64,000 bases of DNA from Varroa destructor (Eukaryota; Arthropoda; Arachnida; Mesostigmata; Varroidae): NCBI RefSeq assembly GCF_002443255.2, contig NW_019211455.1, positions 7,783,959-7,847,958 on the forward strand, written 5' to 3'. Within the stretch, counting starts at the first letter, position 1; each line of letters starts with the position of its first letter. The translations under genes were made by a program, and so were the position numbers. The notes under the pieces are model-generated. The model was not told where the DNA came from. It was given only the letters and a program-made list of their open reading frames with translations, and ran no database searches. Below, piece after piece: positions 37,448-49,859 of this stretch.

Positions 37448-39407
37448 GCAACGACCAGAAAAAGAAGGGGAGAAAAACGTTCAGTAGAGAAACACCACTT
37501 CCTTTAGATTGCAGTTCCAAGCTATTTTGATAGCCATAGTAACGACAAGGTGGTACGCTTTGAACCATAACTGTATGGGTTTCGCTTGGCAGCTGACTCC
37601 TTTCTAAGGGCCACAAATGATGTATCGTATGGGCCAAGGTGCACAACTAGAATCGAGAAATGTCCTTTTCTATCACTAAATCTTTCCCTGTTTGTTAAAC
37701 AATTGTAGGGAATCAAGGGATAACGCAGTTATGTTATTCCAATGAGAGGAGTGGCCATTCTGTACGTACTTTGTACCCTTTGTCAATTCAGTTGAAGGCT
37801 AGATTCATTTCTACTCACGCCTTTCTGCCTGTTTGGCCTTATCTTAATTAATGTCAGCTCACGAATTAAACCTGTGGCCAGATCGAATTTTTTCAATACT
37901 ACAACAATAAGCCAGCAAACCTAATAGAAATAACTGTCATAAGTGCCATAATCAGCAGCCATTGCCCCTAATATCGACCTAACGTTAGTTATAGCTGAGA
38001 AGCTAAAAGTCTATGAACAATTCTAAGTGCCATACTAGAAACGTAGTCATACATCAGAAATTTATTTATATATTATTATATACTCAAAGTGCACGACCCG
38101 TTTCTGTAGTCTATGGTCTATGGGAAAAATTGAACTTTGCCGTACTTTAAAAAGTAATATTATACAAGCTATCGTAATTGTAAAAATAAACATTTACACT
38201 GTGATATTAAACGTATTTTTCGTTGCTAGTTAATGTCTGGAAAAGTTGTTGTTTGTAAGTATCATACTATTACACGACATAGACCCGCATGAGATATTTT
38301 AAATGAATCCAATGAATGAATGAATACTGGATGCTGGCCGGTGTATTAGTACCGTAATTGTTATAAATACCCATTAGTTGATGAATGAAGTACCTTGACT
38401 CAGCTGACCAAGCGGGCCATCCACGATAGAATACCTCTGGCGCGCATTGGGGCTAAGGGGTTTAAAAATCAGGTGTACATATGTACACTCCGCTTTTTGT
38501 AAGGTGCTGTTGTAGACATCCATGTCACTGGAGTACATGTCGCCGCAGATAATGCACTTAACAACAGGCAATCTACCAGGCAAGTAGGATGTATAAAAAC
38601 AGATTTATCTTGGCATCGATCATTTACCAGCAACCCATGAAGATTAGTTTGTTTATCACACAAGCTCAGGCCGAACCATACAGCGAACGTTGTTATTTGG
38701 TTAAGCAGTGGAGGAAGAAGAAAATAATTCAAAATTCAAGACATCGTGAAGGGTTGTAATTTTATACTCACAATAGCATTCCTGTGCCATTTTAATAGGG
38801 GCAGTTGTATGACATCAGTTTTTCCATTAGCACTCTGCTACCCCATATAAATAGCGCAAGGTATATAATACAGGGTAAAGCAAACATTTCTTGATAGCTT
38901 CGAAGCATTCTTTTTACATAGGTAAAATTTGTATATCAATAGTGTACATACATATTGTCTATATGTGATACTAAATGCACTATGTATCTATTAAGTAACT
39001 TTTCAACTAATAGGAGGCTTTTGTTCCACCTTTTACTTGCCAGTTTGCATCTATCTCTTGATTATTAACACAACCTTAATCAAACGGCCTTTATCAGAGG
39101 GCAAAAATCTGTATAAAATAGTCATCAGTTGGCCATAAATAAGCCCACGATAATACTCTAACCATACGCTTGGTGCTTCCTATCGCCTGTGCAACTAGAT
39201 TCATAGAATTATTTGTACGAAAAGCAAAAAAGTATAATTCGGGTACCTTTTAGTATGTTTCTTGTCTCTGTTTCGTATGAAATAAAAAATAATTTATGCT
39301 TCGTTTATGTATTATGTTCCGTTACAGTCTCTCTCTCTCCCCTTGAAATTGTACTTCGTTTAGAATAGGAAGAAAAACTTAATTTTACAAAACCCCCGTT
39401 TCATATA

Positions 39408-39507
39408 NNNNNNNNNNNNNNNNNNNNNNNNNNNNNNNNNNNNNNNNNNNNNNNNNNNNNNNNNNNNNNNNNNNNNNNNNNNNNNNNNNNNNNNNNNNNN
39501 NNNNNNN
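39408..39507. other. Assembly gap (100 N)
   Basis: Exactly 100 N, the conventional placeholder for a gap of unknown length. Any frame crossing it is meaningless. Confidence 0.99.
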
Positions 39508-39585
39508 TTACTCAAGTTAAGTATCAGTAAGATTATATGAAACCTAATTTGTTTAAGAAGAAAAGTTAATTTTGTTTCGTGTTTT

Positions 39586-39631
39586 AACACGCCCCGAAAA
39601 CGTAGATGATTTTCGGGCGTGTTTTTTTTTT
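39586..39631 (+). repeat. Strong hairpin followed by a T tract
   Basis: AACACGCCCCGAAAA (39586-39600) pairs with TTTTCGGGCGTGTT (39610-39623) over 14 bp with one bulged C and a 9-base loop. The 3' arm runs into a tract of ten T bases (39622-39631). In bacteria this would be read as a rho-independent terminator. In a nuclear genome a T run would also stop RNA polymerase III. It lies 78 bases after an assembly gap. No adjacent RNA gene is recognised, so its role is unknown. Confidence 0.8.
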
Positions 39632-40739
39632 AAATTTTTTTTACATTTTAACTTTTAATGAGTCAGACAGAGACGCAAAAGGAGTCTTAGAAATTGGATA
39701 AGATGGCGTCCGACTGCAGCAAACGTGGGCCGCTGGGTTGCCATATTGTTATATCATGCTTATAGCCGTATTGCGTCGTAAGGAAGTATTTGTGTGCGAC
39801 ACGTTTCTTTCTTCTTTCAAAATTAACATGAAGATGCCAGATAGGAAACGAAGACGTCCTATTACCGCCAATAATATAACCACATTTTCCTCCGTTTCCT
39901 CTGTTCCTTCGAGCTTTATTAAAGGCTGCGATACATTGTCGCCGTCGTCGTCGTCATCTACAGTAGCTGCGTACATTTGGAGCGCAGCTAATGTAATGCT
40001 AGATGCAGCTTAATGTTGTCTTCGCGTCTGCAGAGAAATGGACAAAGCGGCAACCTTTATTAGCAGGTCATTGTGACATTAATTCGCAGTAGTTCCGTTT
40101 CCTGCTGCCCCTTTCTTTCTCTCGGTAGTTGTCAGTGGCGGTGTCTTTATTATCGTCCATTGTCACGATCATTACCTTGCTTTCTGCTGCAGTAGTAATA
40201 TCTTCGTCATTTTTTATTCACAAAGTTCTATTCATTTAGGTTTTGTCACGATCCTTCGTCCTGTTTTCATTTAATAGACGCTTCGAATAAGTCGGATGCA
40301 TTAGGAGCTCCACGGTCCACATGACCATGCACCGACATGGATGGGTGGCTATTTGCAGAACACGACAAAGGATGAACGTGACAAATACAACCACAAGCGG
40401 ACGGATCTACGGGCGAAACAGTGAGCCCATGACCGCGCGTCATTGTCAGTGCCGCAGTTGATACCCTGGCTGGTATCGCAACCCTATACCAACTGCTAAG
40501 TTCCTTCGCCATTAAGATAAACACAATACTTACGCTCGCTTTACTTAAACGACCAGTGGATTCATTTCGATCTGGGCGTCTGTATTCGTTCCTATTTGTA
40601 CATGCCTTTGGCGATAGCAGCACGAAGAGGAGTGCTCGAATTAACTGTTGATCTTCACAACAGGAGCAGTGGTGAAGTAGTCACGAAGCCAACTGGTCCT
40701 AACATATGTCGCAATGTTCGTCAGGCTTTCCGCAAACTA

Positions 40740-40789
40740 AACTTAAGCTCTCTTTCGACAAAAATTAAACAACTTTTTGCTATCAACAT
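40740..40789 (+). repeat. Dispersed repeat, copy 1
   Basis: AAACTTAAGCTCTCTTTCG and the following ACAAAAATTAAACAACTT match 42029-42080 almost base for base over about 50 bases, with a 3-base indel and few substitutions. Flanks do not align. This suggests a short fragment of an interspersed repeat, or gene conversion. Confidence 0.75.
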
Positions 40790-42028
40790 TAGATACTCGC
40801 CGACACATCGATGTCACAGTATCAATTTACGTGGCAAAGTTTATTACGTCTCGACTGATATCATTCAAATTCCCTACAAGAACAATAGGTATGAGCATAT
40901 TATAGGAGTACAATGCAGCACAAGCGTTTTACAGCAGATTTGATTTGTTTCAACGCTGCCGAAACAATTATCTTGCCACACAGAAACTTGGTTATTGATT
41001 GTACTTTACTAAGAACGAAAATGTATATTAAATTTCCACTCTACAACAGAGTGAATCGTTTCAAGCACCGAAAATACAGGAGACAGTTGGCTTAAACTCG
41101 TTTTCCTATTGTGTAAAGTTAATTATTTTCGTAGTAACCAAGAAACTCCTTTGTCGTATATGATATTCGTTTTTTTAATAAAAGTATTAAATTATCTCTA
41201 TTATTATTACTATATACTCGTTTTCAGCGATAGGAACATATAGTAACTATGCAAAAATATATACTAAATGTATCGTAAGTCTTGGTTCGATAGTATCGAG
41301 ACTTGACTTAATATTGTCTCTTTCAATCTTAAATCACATGCTATGTTGTGTGTTCCGCACAGTACGATATATAAATTGAGACCCATTTACTTATGGTGTA
41401 CATAAGTTCTATTTAGAGTATACTTGGATTAGCATTCAATTGTTGACTATCCAAAATTTTATGTCGACTCTAATTATATACAAATGGTATCTTCTTAGGC
41501 TATTGTGTATCCCATATTTCTACTTTATCAAAGCCATGTTTGGTAGCTGTAGTACTATGTGAAGTAATCATCCAACGTCAAGGTGACGCGCAGTAGGTTA
41601 GCCACTGATTCCACAACCGCCTAACGGACTGTGAAGCATGGTACTTTATTATTAAAGAACATACCCTATTATTTAAAGCCAGTGCACACGCGGCTGGGCT
41701 AGGTATTCTAAAACTCTGTGACCCAACTTCTCTGCGGTATACTAAGTAACCAAAATATTCTTACAAAGGTAAAACGTAGGTCATTTTCGGCAATGTGGGC
41801 AACTTTTCTTAAATATAGCACGGTCAAAGAGTCGCTGCCTTCAAAACTCACCTAGAATCGCAAATTAAGGTAAATACACAGTCTAGGCCACCGTATGTAT
41901 CCATTGCTCCGGTACGTCCTTCTAAGAGCTAGGCATATATGCCTAAGAAGCACGCTGCTTTAACTTTTTCCCCCTTTTGTTTGAGAGCTTAGAGCACCAC
42001 CACAATGAATAACGATTGATTCCCAACG

Positions 42029-42080
42029 TAAACTTAAGCTCTTTTTCGACAAAAATTTTAAACAACTTTTTGCTATTGAC
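42029..42080 (+). repeat. Dispersed repeat, copy 2
   Basis: Second copy of the 50-base word at 40740-40789, same strand, about 1.3 kb away. Sequence on both sides is unrelated to the first copy as far as I can align by eye. Confidence 0.75.
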
Positions 42081-43084
42081 GAACGGTGACAAAATAACTT
42101 ATATAATAACGACGGGCAACTTTTCTATGGATCGTTATAGTAACACGTTTGATGTGTACCGAGATTGTTTTTTCCCACCTTACTCACATTTCAGCCCTTA
42201 GGCTATTGGCATGTCTCTGCAATGGTTGTCCTGATTTTTCTTTACACATAATTAGCCTAACAGGGAAAATTTTTCAGTTGCTGTAAATCATGTTTGTGTA
42301 TTGCTACATATCGTACCCTTGGTATCTGGTAAGTCGTTTAGATATTTGGGTCGCGGCTCGTAGAAGTTCCTGTCTTGAAGTACGAGCAGAAGTCGAACCC
42401 GACTAATGATGTTATACACGTCTGTAGTACGTACTTTCCGGCTTAGATAACGTTTTAGATGCAGACAGCGCGTATGGAGCTGGCTTATCTTCGTTTTAGT
42501 TACTGCAACAATTACATAGTGTTTATATCGCTCATGCTTCCCGTAACGTTCTTCGTAATTTTCGGTAAACTTTCCTGTAAACCAGCTTCTAGGTGTCCTT
42601 TGCAATATATAAAAATGACTAATACCTTCATTCTTCAAGTAGCATATAAGATGTTATTTACGGCTGGGATTAGCTGGGATTTGAAAAGGGCTTCTTCTAT
42701 GGCATTAGTCACTTATAAGGAATCATCGGGCCAATATCGCTACTCTAGTAATGTAGCCGTGACATTTATACTTCGTGCTGTTTTTAGTACATCAGCATAT
42801 AATGTATATATACAATGCTATGTATCCATTTCTATGTGAGTAAAGTAGTAGTTTTTTTCAGACATTCTTCTTTATTGAATCTTAAAGCAATGATTTGGAA
42901 AACGTTAAGCTCTTTGATGATGATTTTATATACATATGTATCAGGCATGGAATAAAGTATATATGTACAGATATGTAATAAAGCGGAGTCAATAGTATGG
43001 CCAATCGGCAAACTTATCTGCACCTCTATGGGTCTAGGGTCTATGTAGGTTGATGCGTCACTAATAGCAGAAGTCTCTTGGAGA

Positions 43085-43970
43085 ATGCAGTCAGCCGCCG
43101 GTGGTGGAAACAGCTGTATTCGCCAGACAGGGCGCTCGTTCTCCTGCTACTTGGCTTTGCCATCGCCTACCATAACCGTATCCGGAGGAGAATTGCTCAA
43201 ATTGCCCTTCGCCCCCAGCCTCGCTGCAATCATCCGTTTCAAACGAGAGAAGGATGAGGAAAAGTAAAACGAGGACTGAGCTTCTGCCGTGGTCCTGAGT
43301 CGAGACTAGTGGGAGGGGGGCAGGGAATAGAGAAATATGGGAATGACCAACCACTGTAGCAGAAGGTTGCAGTACGGAAGAGCCCCTGGGTCAAATGTAT
43401 ATACTGTCTTTCGCTGGTCTTTTGCGTCTCGCTACGTTCCGCGTTTGGTTCATTTACAGCCTTGGCGTGCTGCTTCAATGACCTTGGATGTCCGCCAAGA
43501 ACTCAGTCAAGACTGCAACATTAAGCGCATTTCAAGTGTACGATTTGAGAGAGAAAATAACGGAGAAGCAGCTCGGACTGGAAGGCGTGATAAGATAGAT
43601 ACAGAGGCAGAACAGTAGGAAGAGTCAACCTATGCTCCGAGAACTACCACTACTAGTACTGACACCACGGTGGTTCCTATGCTGTTGCCGCTTCCGTGAA
43701 GGCTGAAAAATGATGTAAGTATAAAAGGAGGCCTTTTTGGCTTTGCAACAAGGCAAAGGTCAACCGCAAGAAGAAGACTTTGCTGTATCCGTTTCGGGGT
43801 GCCGAAGTAGTGAGCGAAGACTCCTGAACCCAACTGAGTTACAGGGTCCAGAAATGACCGAAGTGGGGCGACAGTGCGGTCGTAAATCTAGTAAATGTGC
43901 AAGTTCCCAGCAGGTTGGTTTTGGCGTCGGTAGATACTGTATCACCACACGCTCTGCTTGTTGCTGTTAG
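43085..43970 (+). CDS. Candidate multi-exon gene island, unknown product
   Basis: This block is clearly GC-richer than its surroundings. It holds an ATG-started frame 43085-43267 (begins MQSAAGGGNSCIRQTG, ends EEK before TAA, donor-like AAAA|GTAAAA). A frame at 43456-43618 follows a good pyrimidine-rich acceptor, TTTGGTTCATTTACAG. A third frame, about 43743-43970, reads QPQEEDFAVSVSGCRS and ends in a Cys-rich tail before TAG. The phases of the first two do not join with the splice sites I can see, so at least one boundary is wrong. The minus strand is also partly open. Treat it as a probable genic island, not a gene model. Confidence 0.22.
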
Positions 43971-45814
43971 GCAGAAGCCGGAAAAACAGACGAGTAACTA
44001 TATATAAAAATTTAGGGCTAAAAAATGTATTTTTTGAATAAGCGTTTAAACAAAACGATCGAAACAACCGAGCTCTTTTCCTTTCTACCCCTTAATCAGT
44101 ATTTGTTTGCATTCTGTCTACTCTACGGAAATGGGCGTATCTGGCCGACCTATGAAGCGGGTGAGTGTAAGCTATGTTTATTTACAGAGGCGTATATTTC
44201 GGCGGACGCATGTATCCCTTCATAAAAAAAAACACGCTTCTATCCCAAGTCCTATTTGTAAGCCTGTCTGACATCAGATGCTTTGGAAAGATGGGCTTGA
44301 ACTATTGTTGTGATAACAATGTTAAATATAACGTGACATTTTTGTCCTGATTTATAGTGGAATAAAAAAATCCTCAGTATACATTTACTTAGGAACACTA
44401 GTACATTGCATGAAAAAACATTTTTCAGTACAATCATAATTAGGGTCACTGAGTTAGTCCAGTATCCTATGTAAGAAGGCAGTTGTTTTGAAGTACGAAC
44501 TTACACAACTATATTTGATCTAAAATTGCTGTTATTCTTAAAATAGCTGATTGAACTGCACCTAGGCTCCAGGCCTATTTGATGTTTCTAGGTGTTGGGA
44601 AAGTAATGCTCAGTGATCCTAAATCACAAGATAAATCCCAACAGGCACAAACCTTGAATGAAACAAAGTCTTTTCTCTAGGCTTTCGACTATGGGTGCGG
44701 TAGGGATTGAACTTTAAAACGAAACAACAATTTCATTGCCTATCCATAGAACAAACCATTTCCGGTTGGTTTGCGGTTCCAAAGGTATCTATTATTCATG
44801 GCGTACTACGCTCATTGGAGCTGATGCTCAATCAGAGTGACAGTTACATCCGGATGCCTTAGTGCAAAAGGGAGAAATTTCCTAGTCCTAGCCTTTTTCA
44901 TGGCTTCCTTTATGCTGATACTAGAAAAAAATGCTGAATGGCCATACAAAAAAAACTAAATGGGTTACTTCCTTGATTTGGTTTAATTCTTCGAGTTGGT
45001 TCTTCGAGTCGTTGTCGATAAGATTCAAATGTTAGCGTTACCTCAGATTGAAACCCGCATAGTATATCGTTTTCGCTTTTCCCGATGAACTGTTCCTTGT
45101 TGTAAATCGTTTCATTACCGCTATTAAGTAGCTGGGCATACGATTTAGCAGAGAATACACCATGGTATGAGTGGAACTGTGGTATACGCACCTTAAATCT
45201 TTTGTCTTTTCAAAGTTCATGTAGGTCCACGCACATGATTAACCTCTAGCTAAAATTATTTCCATAAAATTCCCATAAAGGGGGGGAAACGGCGTCCGGA
45301 GATTAAGCCTTGTTCACAAACGTCTATGTTTCAAAATACTATGAAAAAAACATTTGACGATGACCTTAGCTTATATGCTAATAGGGCTATCTACACACAC
45401 GTATATATAGATATATATTACATATATAAACCTGTAGTAAATTGTGGACATCGTCTACCCTTTCCTAAACTAGCCTGGCCTCCATTTAGCTTTCGGCACG
45501 CTCAGGTGACGCAGCTTTAGGAGCCTCTGCTGACATGACCACTTTCTCTATCCATGGAGAATTTCCATTTACGATCTTCTGAATGGTTTTAAAGACAATG
45601 TACATTTATAGATTATCGGTTCTGTTTGCTATTGAACTTCGGAAACGCACCATGCTGTGTCGCTAGAAAAAATTAACATTCCAGAAATCCAGCCATGAAT
45701 TTAAAAAAACCATTCATTGGATCCCATTTAAATTGCAATCTTTCCACCTTTAAAAGTATCATACTTCGTTTTCCTGTCCCAACTATTAGATTGTTACAAG
45801 CGTACCTGACGATA
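43971..45814. other. Intergenic stretch
   Basis: AT-rich with no supported gene. A minus frame (45191-44910, 93 codons) reads like protein for its first 50 residues (RIPQFHSYHGVFSAKSY) and has a donor-like GTAACG after QSE, but it lacks an ATG. I leave it unassigned. Confidence 0.4.
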
Positions 45815-46490
45815 TCTCGTCTATTTTCTACTAGACACTTCTCTCAGCGTTGTAGCAGTTTTTGGAATATACGTGTCCACCAGTCGCGTTGTTTAGAGCA
45901 TGAAAAGCCTCGTATTCGCACGGACTTAGATCGAGAGAATAGATAGGGGTAAAGCCAACACTAAATATTTCCTTGCTGAATCCTGAAAGTAATTGAGGCA
46001 TGGCAACAGAGTCTGGCGTTATCCTCCAGATAGCGTATTTTCGATTGGCTTGTCAACGGCCAAAGACTTTTTGAGGTGGCAAAGTGCATTCATGATTTCA
46101 TTTCTGGTGAGTATTTGACAGTCGCAGATTGCCCTCACGTTCATTGCAAGTACTACAGTCTTCTTACGTCCGAATCGGTTTAACGTATTGAACTTGATTT
46201 TCCGTTAGGGCGACCCCATTCGTTCGCCTGGTTCCTCTCCAACTGGACAGAGAGATTAACTACGCTTTGTCTATAATGATCGCGTACTGCAGGCAGGTTT
46301 TTTGCTGATGAAGTTCCCACAATTGTGCGTGGAATACTCTACACACATTATCAACTCGAGTATCTAATACCTACACTATTCATGTACTGCGCCTTCGGTC
46401 CTTTTTGCCTGACGTTTCCACCAGTCATCTTCGATGAATTTTTAAAGGGCTGTAGCCTTTGAGGAATAAAAACTGGGCCACTGAGCTTTA
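45815..46490 (-). mobile_element. Mariner-family transposase relic, internally deleted
   Basis: On the minus strand, near 46485-46400, QFLFLKGYSPLKIH matches the N-terminal helix-turn-helix of mariner transposases (F-L-K-G-x-S-x-x-x-I). About 46250-46200 reads LSVQLERNQANEWGRPNGK, corresponding to the S-x-E-D-x-x-R-S-G-R-P block. At 45941-45903 IYSLDLSPCEYEAF corresponds to Y-S-P-D-L-S-P-C-D-Y, with the third catalytic Asp changed to Glu, followed by HALNNATGG as in the family. The distance from start to this motif is about 560 bases, shorter than in an intact gene, so a middle part is missing or unrecognisable. Several stops and shifts make it non-functional. The SPC-type ending suggests a different mariner lineage from the APS-type relic at 30640. 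Confidence 0.7.
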
Positions 46491-49400
46491 ATATCCAAGA
46501 CTAAAATATCTCTCTTTTCCGGACCCATTTCTTCTCGAGTGAACTCAACCGGTCTTGATTCACAAGTTCTTAAAAGACCAACGTATTCAACAGTTAAAAT
46601 GGTTCGTTAGTAACGCGTATTTCAAAAGTTATTCACCTCAAAGTCTATCGGGTTCGCTCGCAACAGCCTAGCGCTTTGAAGTCCCGAAAGGGTTAATGAT
46701 ATCGTAATATCCTTTCTTTAAAATTCGTTATTGTGTGTGTCTACTTTGAGTATCTATTTTTAGATAAGTTTTCAGTCTTACTATGTCTACTTCGTACCAG
46801 ATGTTTTTGATTTTACTTACGAAACTCTTCAATTGTTTTCGTAGACCTGTGTGACTAACTTTCTCGTTAGTCCAGGACATTCAGGACGATTTGGTTAGCC
46901 ATTTTAAGCCGTATGTAAAGGCGGCCAGAAGATAAGACTTCACAGTTACTTCAAATGCCGTGCTTCGTATACATGCACATCAAATTGTCTAAATCCAAAT
47001 GATTTTTAGAGGTCGGGCACATATGACGTGTGTGTGTAGCATGGGGATCAGATCACTGCTCCTATAAAAACGCTCAAGCATAGCTATATTGTGTTACGCA
47101 GCCGTAACCGTTTGTTCCTACATGACTATTGAATAAATTTCAAACCTGTACGATGTAATAATAGAGAGATCCAATTTGACGACGCACCCTTTTGTCCATT
47201 GTCTAACAACACTAACCTCCATAGTAATAATTTATTAGAAGGGAATCTGAAAACGTATTGTGTACGTTTCAAAGCATGTGTTTATTCGTACGGTAAGTAG
47301 GGCAAAAAAAATCTAGAGATACACTACATAATTCGATGCCCTCGGTATAAATCATGTAAGCACTCTACCTTACGTAAAGTGAAATGAGTTGTTCTTTTTA
47401 TTTAACTAACACAATCTGATTACTTAAAAGGGAAAGATCTAACCTGCTAATGGGTTGACTAAATTTACGCCAAAATGACCTACCTTCAGTGAGATACATA
47501 GAACTATAGCCAGTATCCTATATTTTATTATGGTGATCTGTAACGCCTGTTCAAGCTACTTGGCCTCAAGACGGTCTCATCAGGAGCAACAATGAACAAT
47601 TTATCTAAGTACGGTCTGTGTAGGTCGCAGGTTCAGTAAACACTAGTCTCGCTTTCCGTGAAGTCTGTGAGCTTTTAAAGCTGCCTTCCCTGCAACGTCA
47701 TCAATTTTCGTGAATGCAGTTGTCCTCAGCTGCATTGAGAGTTGCAAGACAATGCATTATTCTTCTATCGAACACGTTAAAAAAGGTTTGTTTTCTCATA
47801 ACTGAATATACTGAGGCAAGTCATGCCCATTTCAGGATTCTAATGCAATATTGGCTAGTTAGATGGCAGCACATGTCAGATCTGTCGCATGATTCAATAA
47901 ATCCCTCATTTTGTCCCATCAAAAAGCTCTGATCTGCTTACTATCATATTACTTATAAGACTACTGTTATGCCATTGTTACATAGCAGTCGTAGCATTAC
48001 CGCAAAAGCTACATCAGCTATTTATTATCACAGCTATCACAGCTATTTATTATTAAGACATCACGCTCAGCCACAGTTATCCCAGGACCACGCCAGAAAG
48101 CGTGAATTAAAACTAGGTATAATATTTACCCCTACGAAACTGAAACAACTCATCTATTCAACCTGGCCAAGGATTATACAGGGTTGTTTTAGACGCAGCC
48201 GCTAGCGTGCTTCTCAACGAACGGCCCTAATGTAATTAATCTAATGTAAGTAAATGTATCGTTACATTTTCGTTTGTTCTTAAGTTCAGGGACGCTGCTT
48301 TAATCCCATATTAAAATTCTTCATATCTAAGTCGCTCTATAACTATAGAAGGTTACCGTTTTCACCTATACTAGCCAACTGTAGAATCAACAGACCTTCC
48401 TAATGATAGAACTTTTGCCCTAACAATAGAACATCGTTGAAGGTGGTCAGGTCGATGGACCACTCTGTACGCATGAGTATCTGAATGAAAATGTCACGTT
48501 TTGCCAGCACCGACAACAGAGAGATAAAAAGAAAACCTAGTTGTGTGACTGAGCCTGATATCGATTGACATATAGCTATGCCCTCCGTAGCAGGAACCGA
48601 ACGCTATCGAGACAAAAGAACGGTAATTGTATATCCACACGAGTGAGCAAGACTTTTTTTTTACAACAAAACTTAGCTTATAACAAAGCTTTCATTCAAA
48701 ATTATCACATCGATAGTGGGACTATCTGTAGTCAACGAGTATTTTTGAAAGAGTTCCCTGTGCAAAACAAACCATTCGTTACCTCACCTCAGTTTGTTGC
48801 CAATCGAGGCTTCAAACCTGCCTTGAAAAGGTCACAGGTATTCGGTTGAAAATCATAATACCCTAAAATAAATAGAGAAATGGTCGAGTTATTAACTAGA
48901 ACTACTAGTGGCAGATCTTCCCTTTATAGTTCCTACCATAGTAGCACGTATTATAATGGACCCTGGGCCATTTTGCACAGGAAGTTCTTTGCTTCTGTTT
49001 GCTGTCTTTTGAGCCAACTTTTTAAAAATTGCCTCAAAGCACGTGGTCATATTATCAATATATAACATATAAAACTAAAAATGAAAATCTACTTGAGCTT
49101 TTTGAGCAGCAAGTTCTGCCCACGCGTACGAGTGCTTCTTTAGCATACTTCTTTGAACTGCTTATATAGCGAATTATCCCTAGATACAGATTTGTCCCTA
49201 GATTTTGTCCTACAACCTTCTACATGTGGATCTACAACATTTCCGCCTGGGCCATAGCAAAGGTGAATCGCCGTAGTAATTCATTTGTGGTAGTTCAAAT
49301 ATCAGGCAAACTTCGTGCAAAACATAAAAGCCCAGTGGCCAGCCCAGTTTGAAAAGATTGGCATCTAGTCATATTCAATTTTTTATTAAACATAGCAACA

Positions 49401-49759
49401 ACAACAACAACAACGTCAATATAGATAAGGGCTGGCAAGGAGTAACTTCATTGATAATCGGAAAAATTTACTGCGTCATTTCCAAGCATAGTCTGTTAAG
49501 CTAACAATATTCGACAGTTACTTCTGAGGATCCGCTAGAAGACTGATGGGGGTGGAGATATAGCCTCGCATCACCCGCGGCACCCTGGATTCACATCTAA
49601 GCGATCATTTTAACGTTGACGCCGATTTATGATGTGACTTACGTGGAAAGAGTTCCCTCCCAGGAAAAATTCATACGGGGCCACTTACGATAGGTAAAAT
49701 TTATTACCGATAAAGTATTGACTGAACGGACTAGTTAAGATGATCGAGTGAAAAAAAAT
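46491..49759. other. Intergenic stretch
   Basis: No supported gene. ATG-started frames at 47714-47932 and 47969-48205 have no recognisable domain, and the second overlaps a local repeat of CACAGCTAT units. A CAA microsatellite lies at 49396-49414. Confidence 0.45.
49396..49414. repeat. (CAA)n microsatellite
   Basis: Six CAA units in a row, read directly. Confidence 0.9.
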
Positions 49760-49859
49760 NNNNNNNNNNNNNNNNNNNNNNNNNNNNNNNNNNNNNNNNN
49801 NNNNNNNNNNNNNNNNNNNNNNNNNNNNNNNNNNNNNNNNNNNNNNNNNNNNNNNNNNN
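49760..49859. other. Assembly gap (100 N)
   Basis: Exactly 100 N, as at 39408-39507. Gap length is therefore nominal. Confidence 0.99.

Larger units (their letters stand above)
33323..39407. other. Intergenic stretch with scattered open frames
   Basis: No gene can be supported. It includes poly-G at 34180-34194, a (TA)n tract at 37400-37445, and GC-richer islands. The island 34100-34430 has a minus frame with hydrophobic segments (34393-34103) interrupted by the poly-C run. At 35058-35294 an ATG-started plus frame of 78 codons overlaps a minus frame. At 35870-36067 an ATG-started frame reads MPPSSLVRNLKVS. At 36214-36662 both strands are open over more than 100 codons, so the coding strand cannot be decided. 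None shows a domain I recognise. Confidence 0.4.
39632..43084. other. Intergenic stretch with GC-richer islands and a repeat pair
   Basis: Candidate coding islands are present but none is firm. At 39700-39711 AAGATGGCGTCC resembles a YY1/Pho-type promoter or translation-start element and opens a 20-codon frame reading MASDCSKRG. The minus frame 40623-40267 ends in a TGA-free stretch reading MAKELSSWYRV to FEASIK, with a GTAAGT donor-like site inside it near 40533. The plus frame 40602-40943 overlaps its upstream end. A 50-base word pair at 40740 and 42029 is listed separately. The rest is AT-rich with nothing I can name. Confidence 0.35.

Noticed and set aside
37293..37646. 117-codon minus frame
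   Set aside because: Part of its length is the (TA)n microsatellite translated as Tyr-Ile repeats, so the frame is kept open artificially.
39360..39590. Frame crossing the 100-N gap
   Set aside because: The bases in the gap are unknown and its length is nominal.
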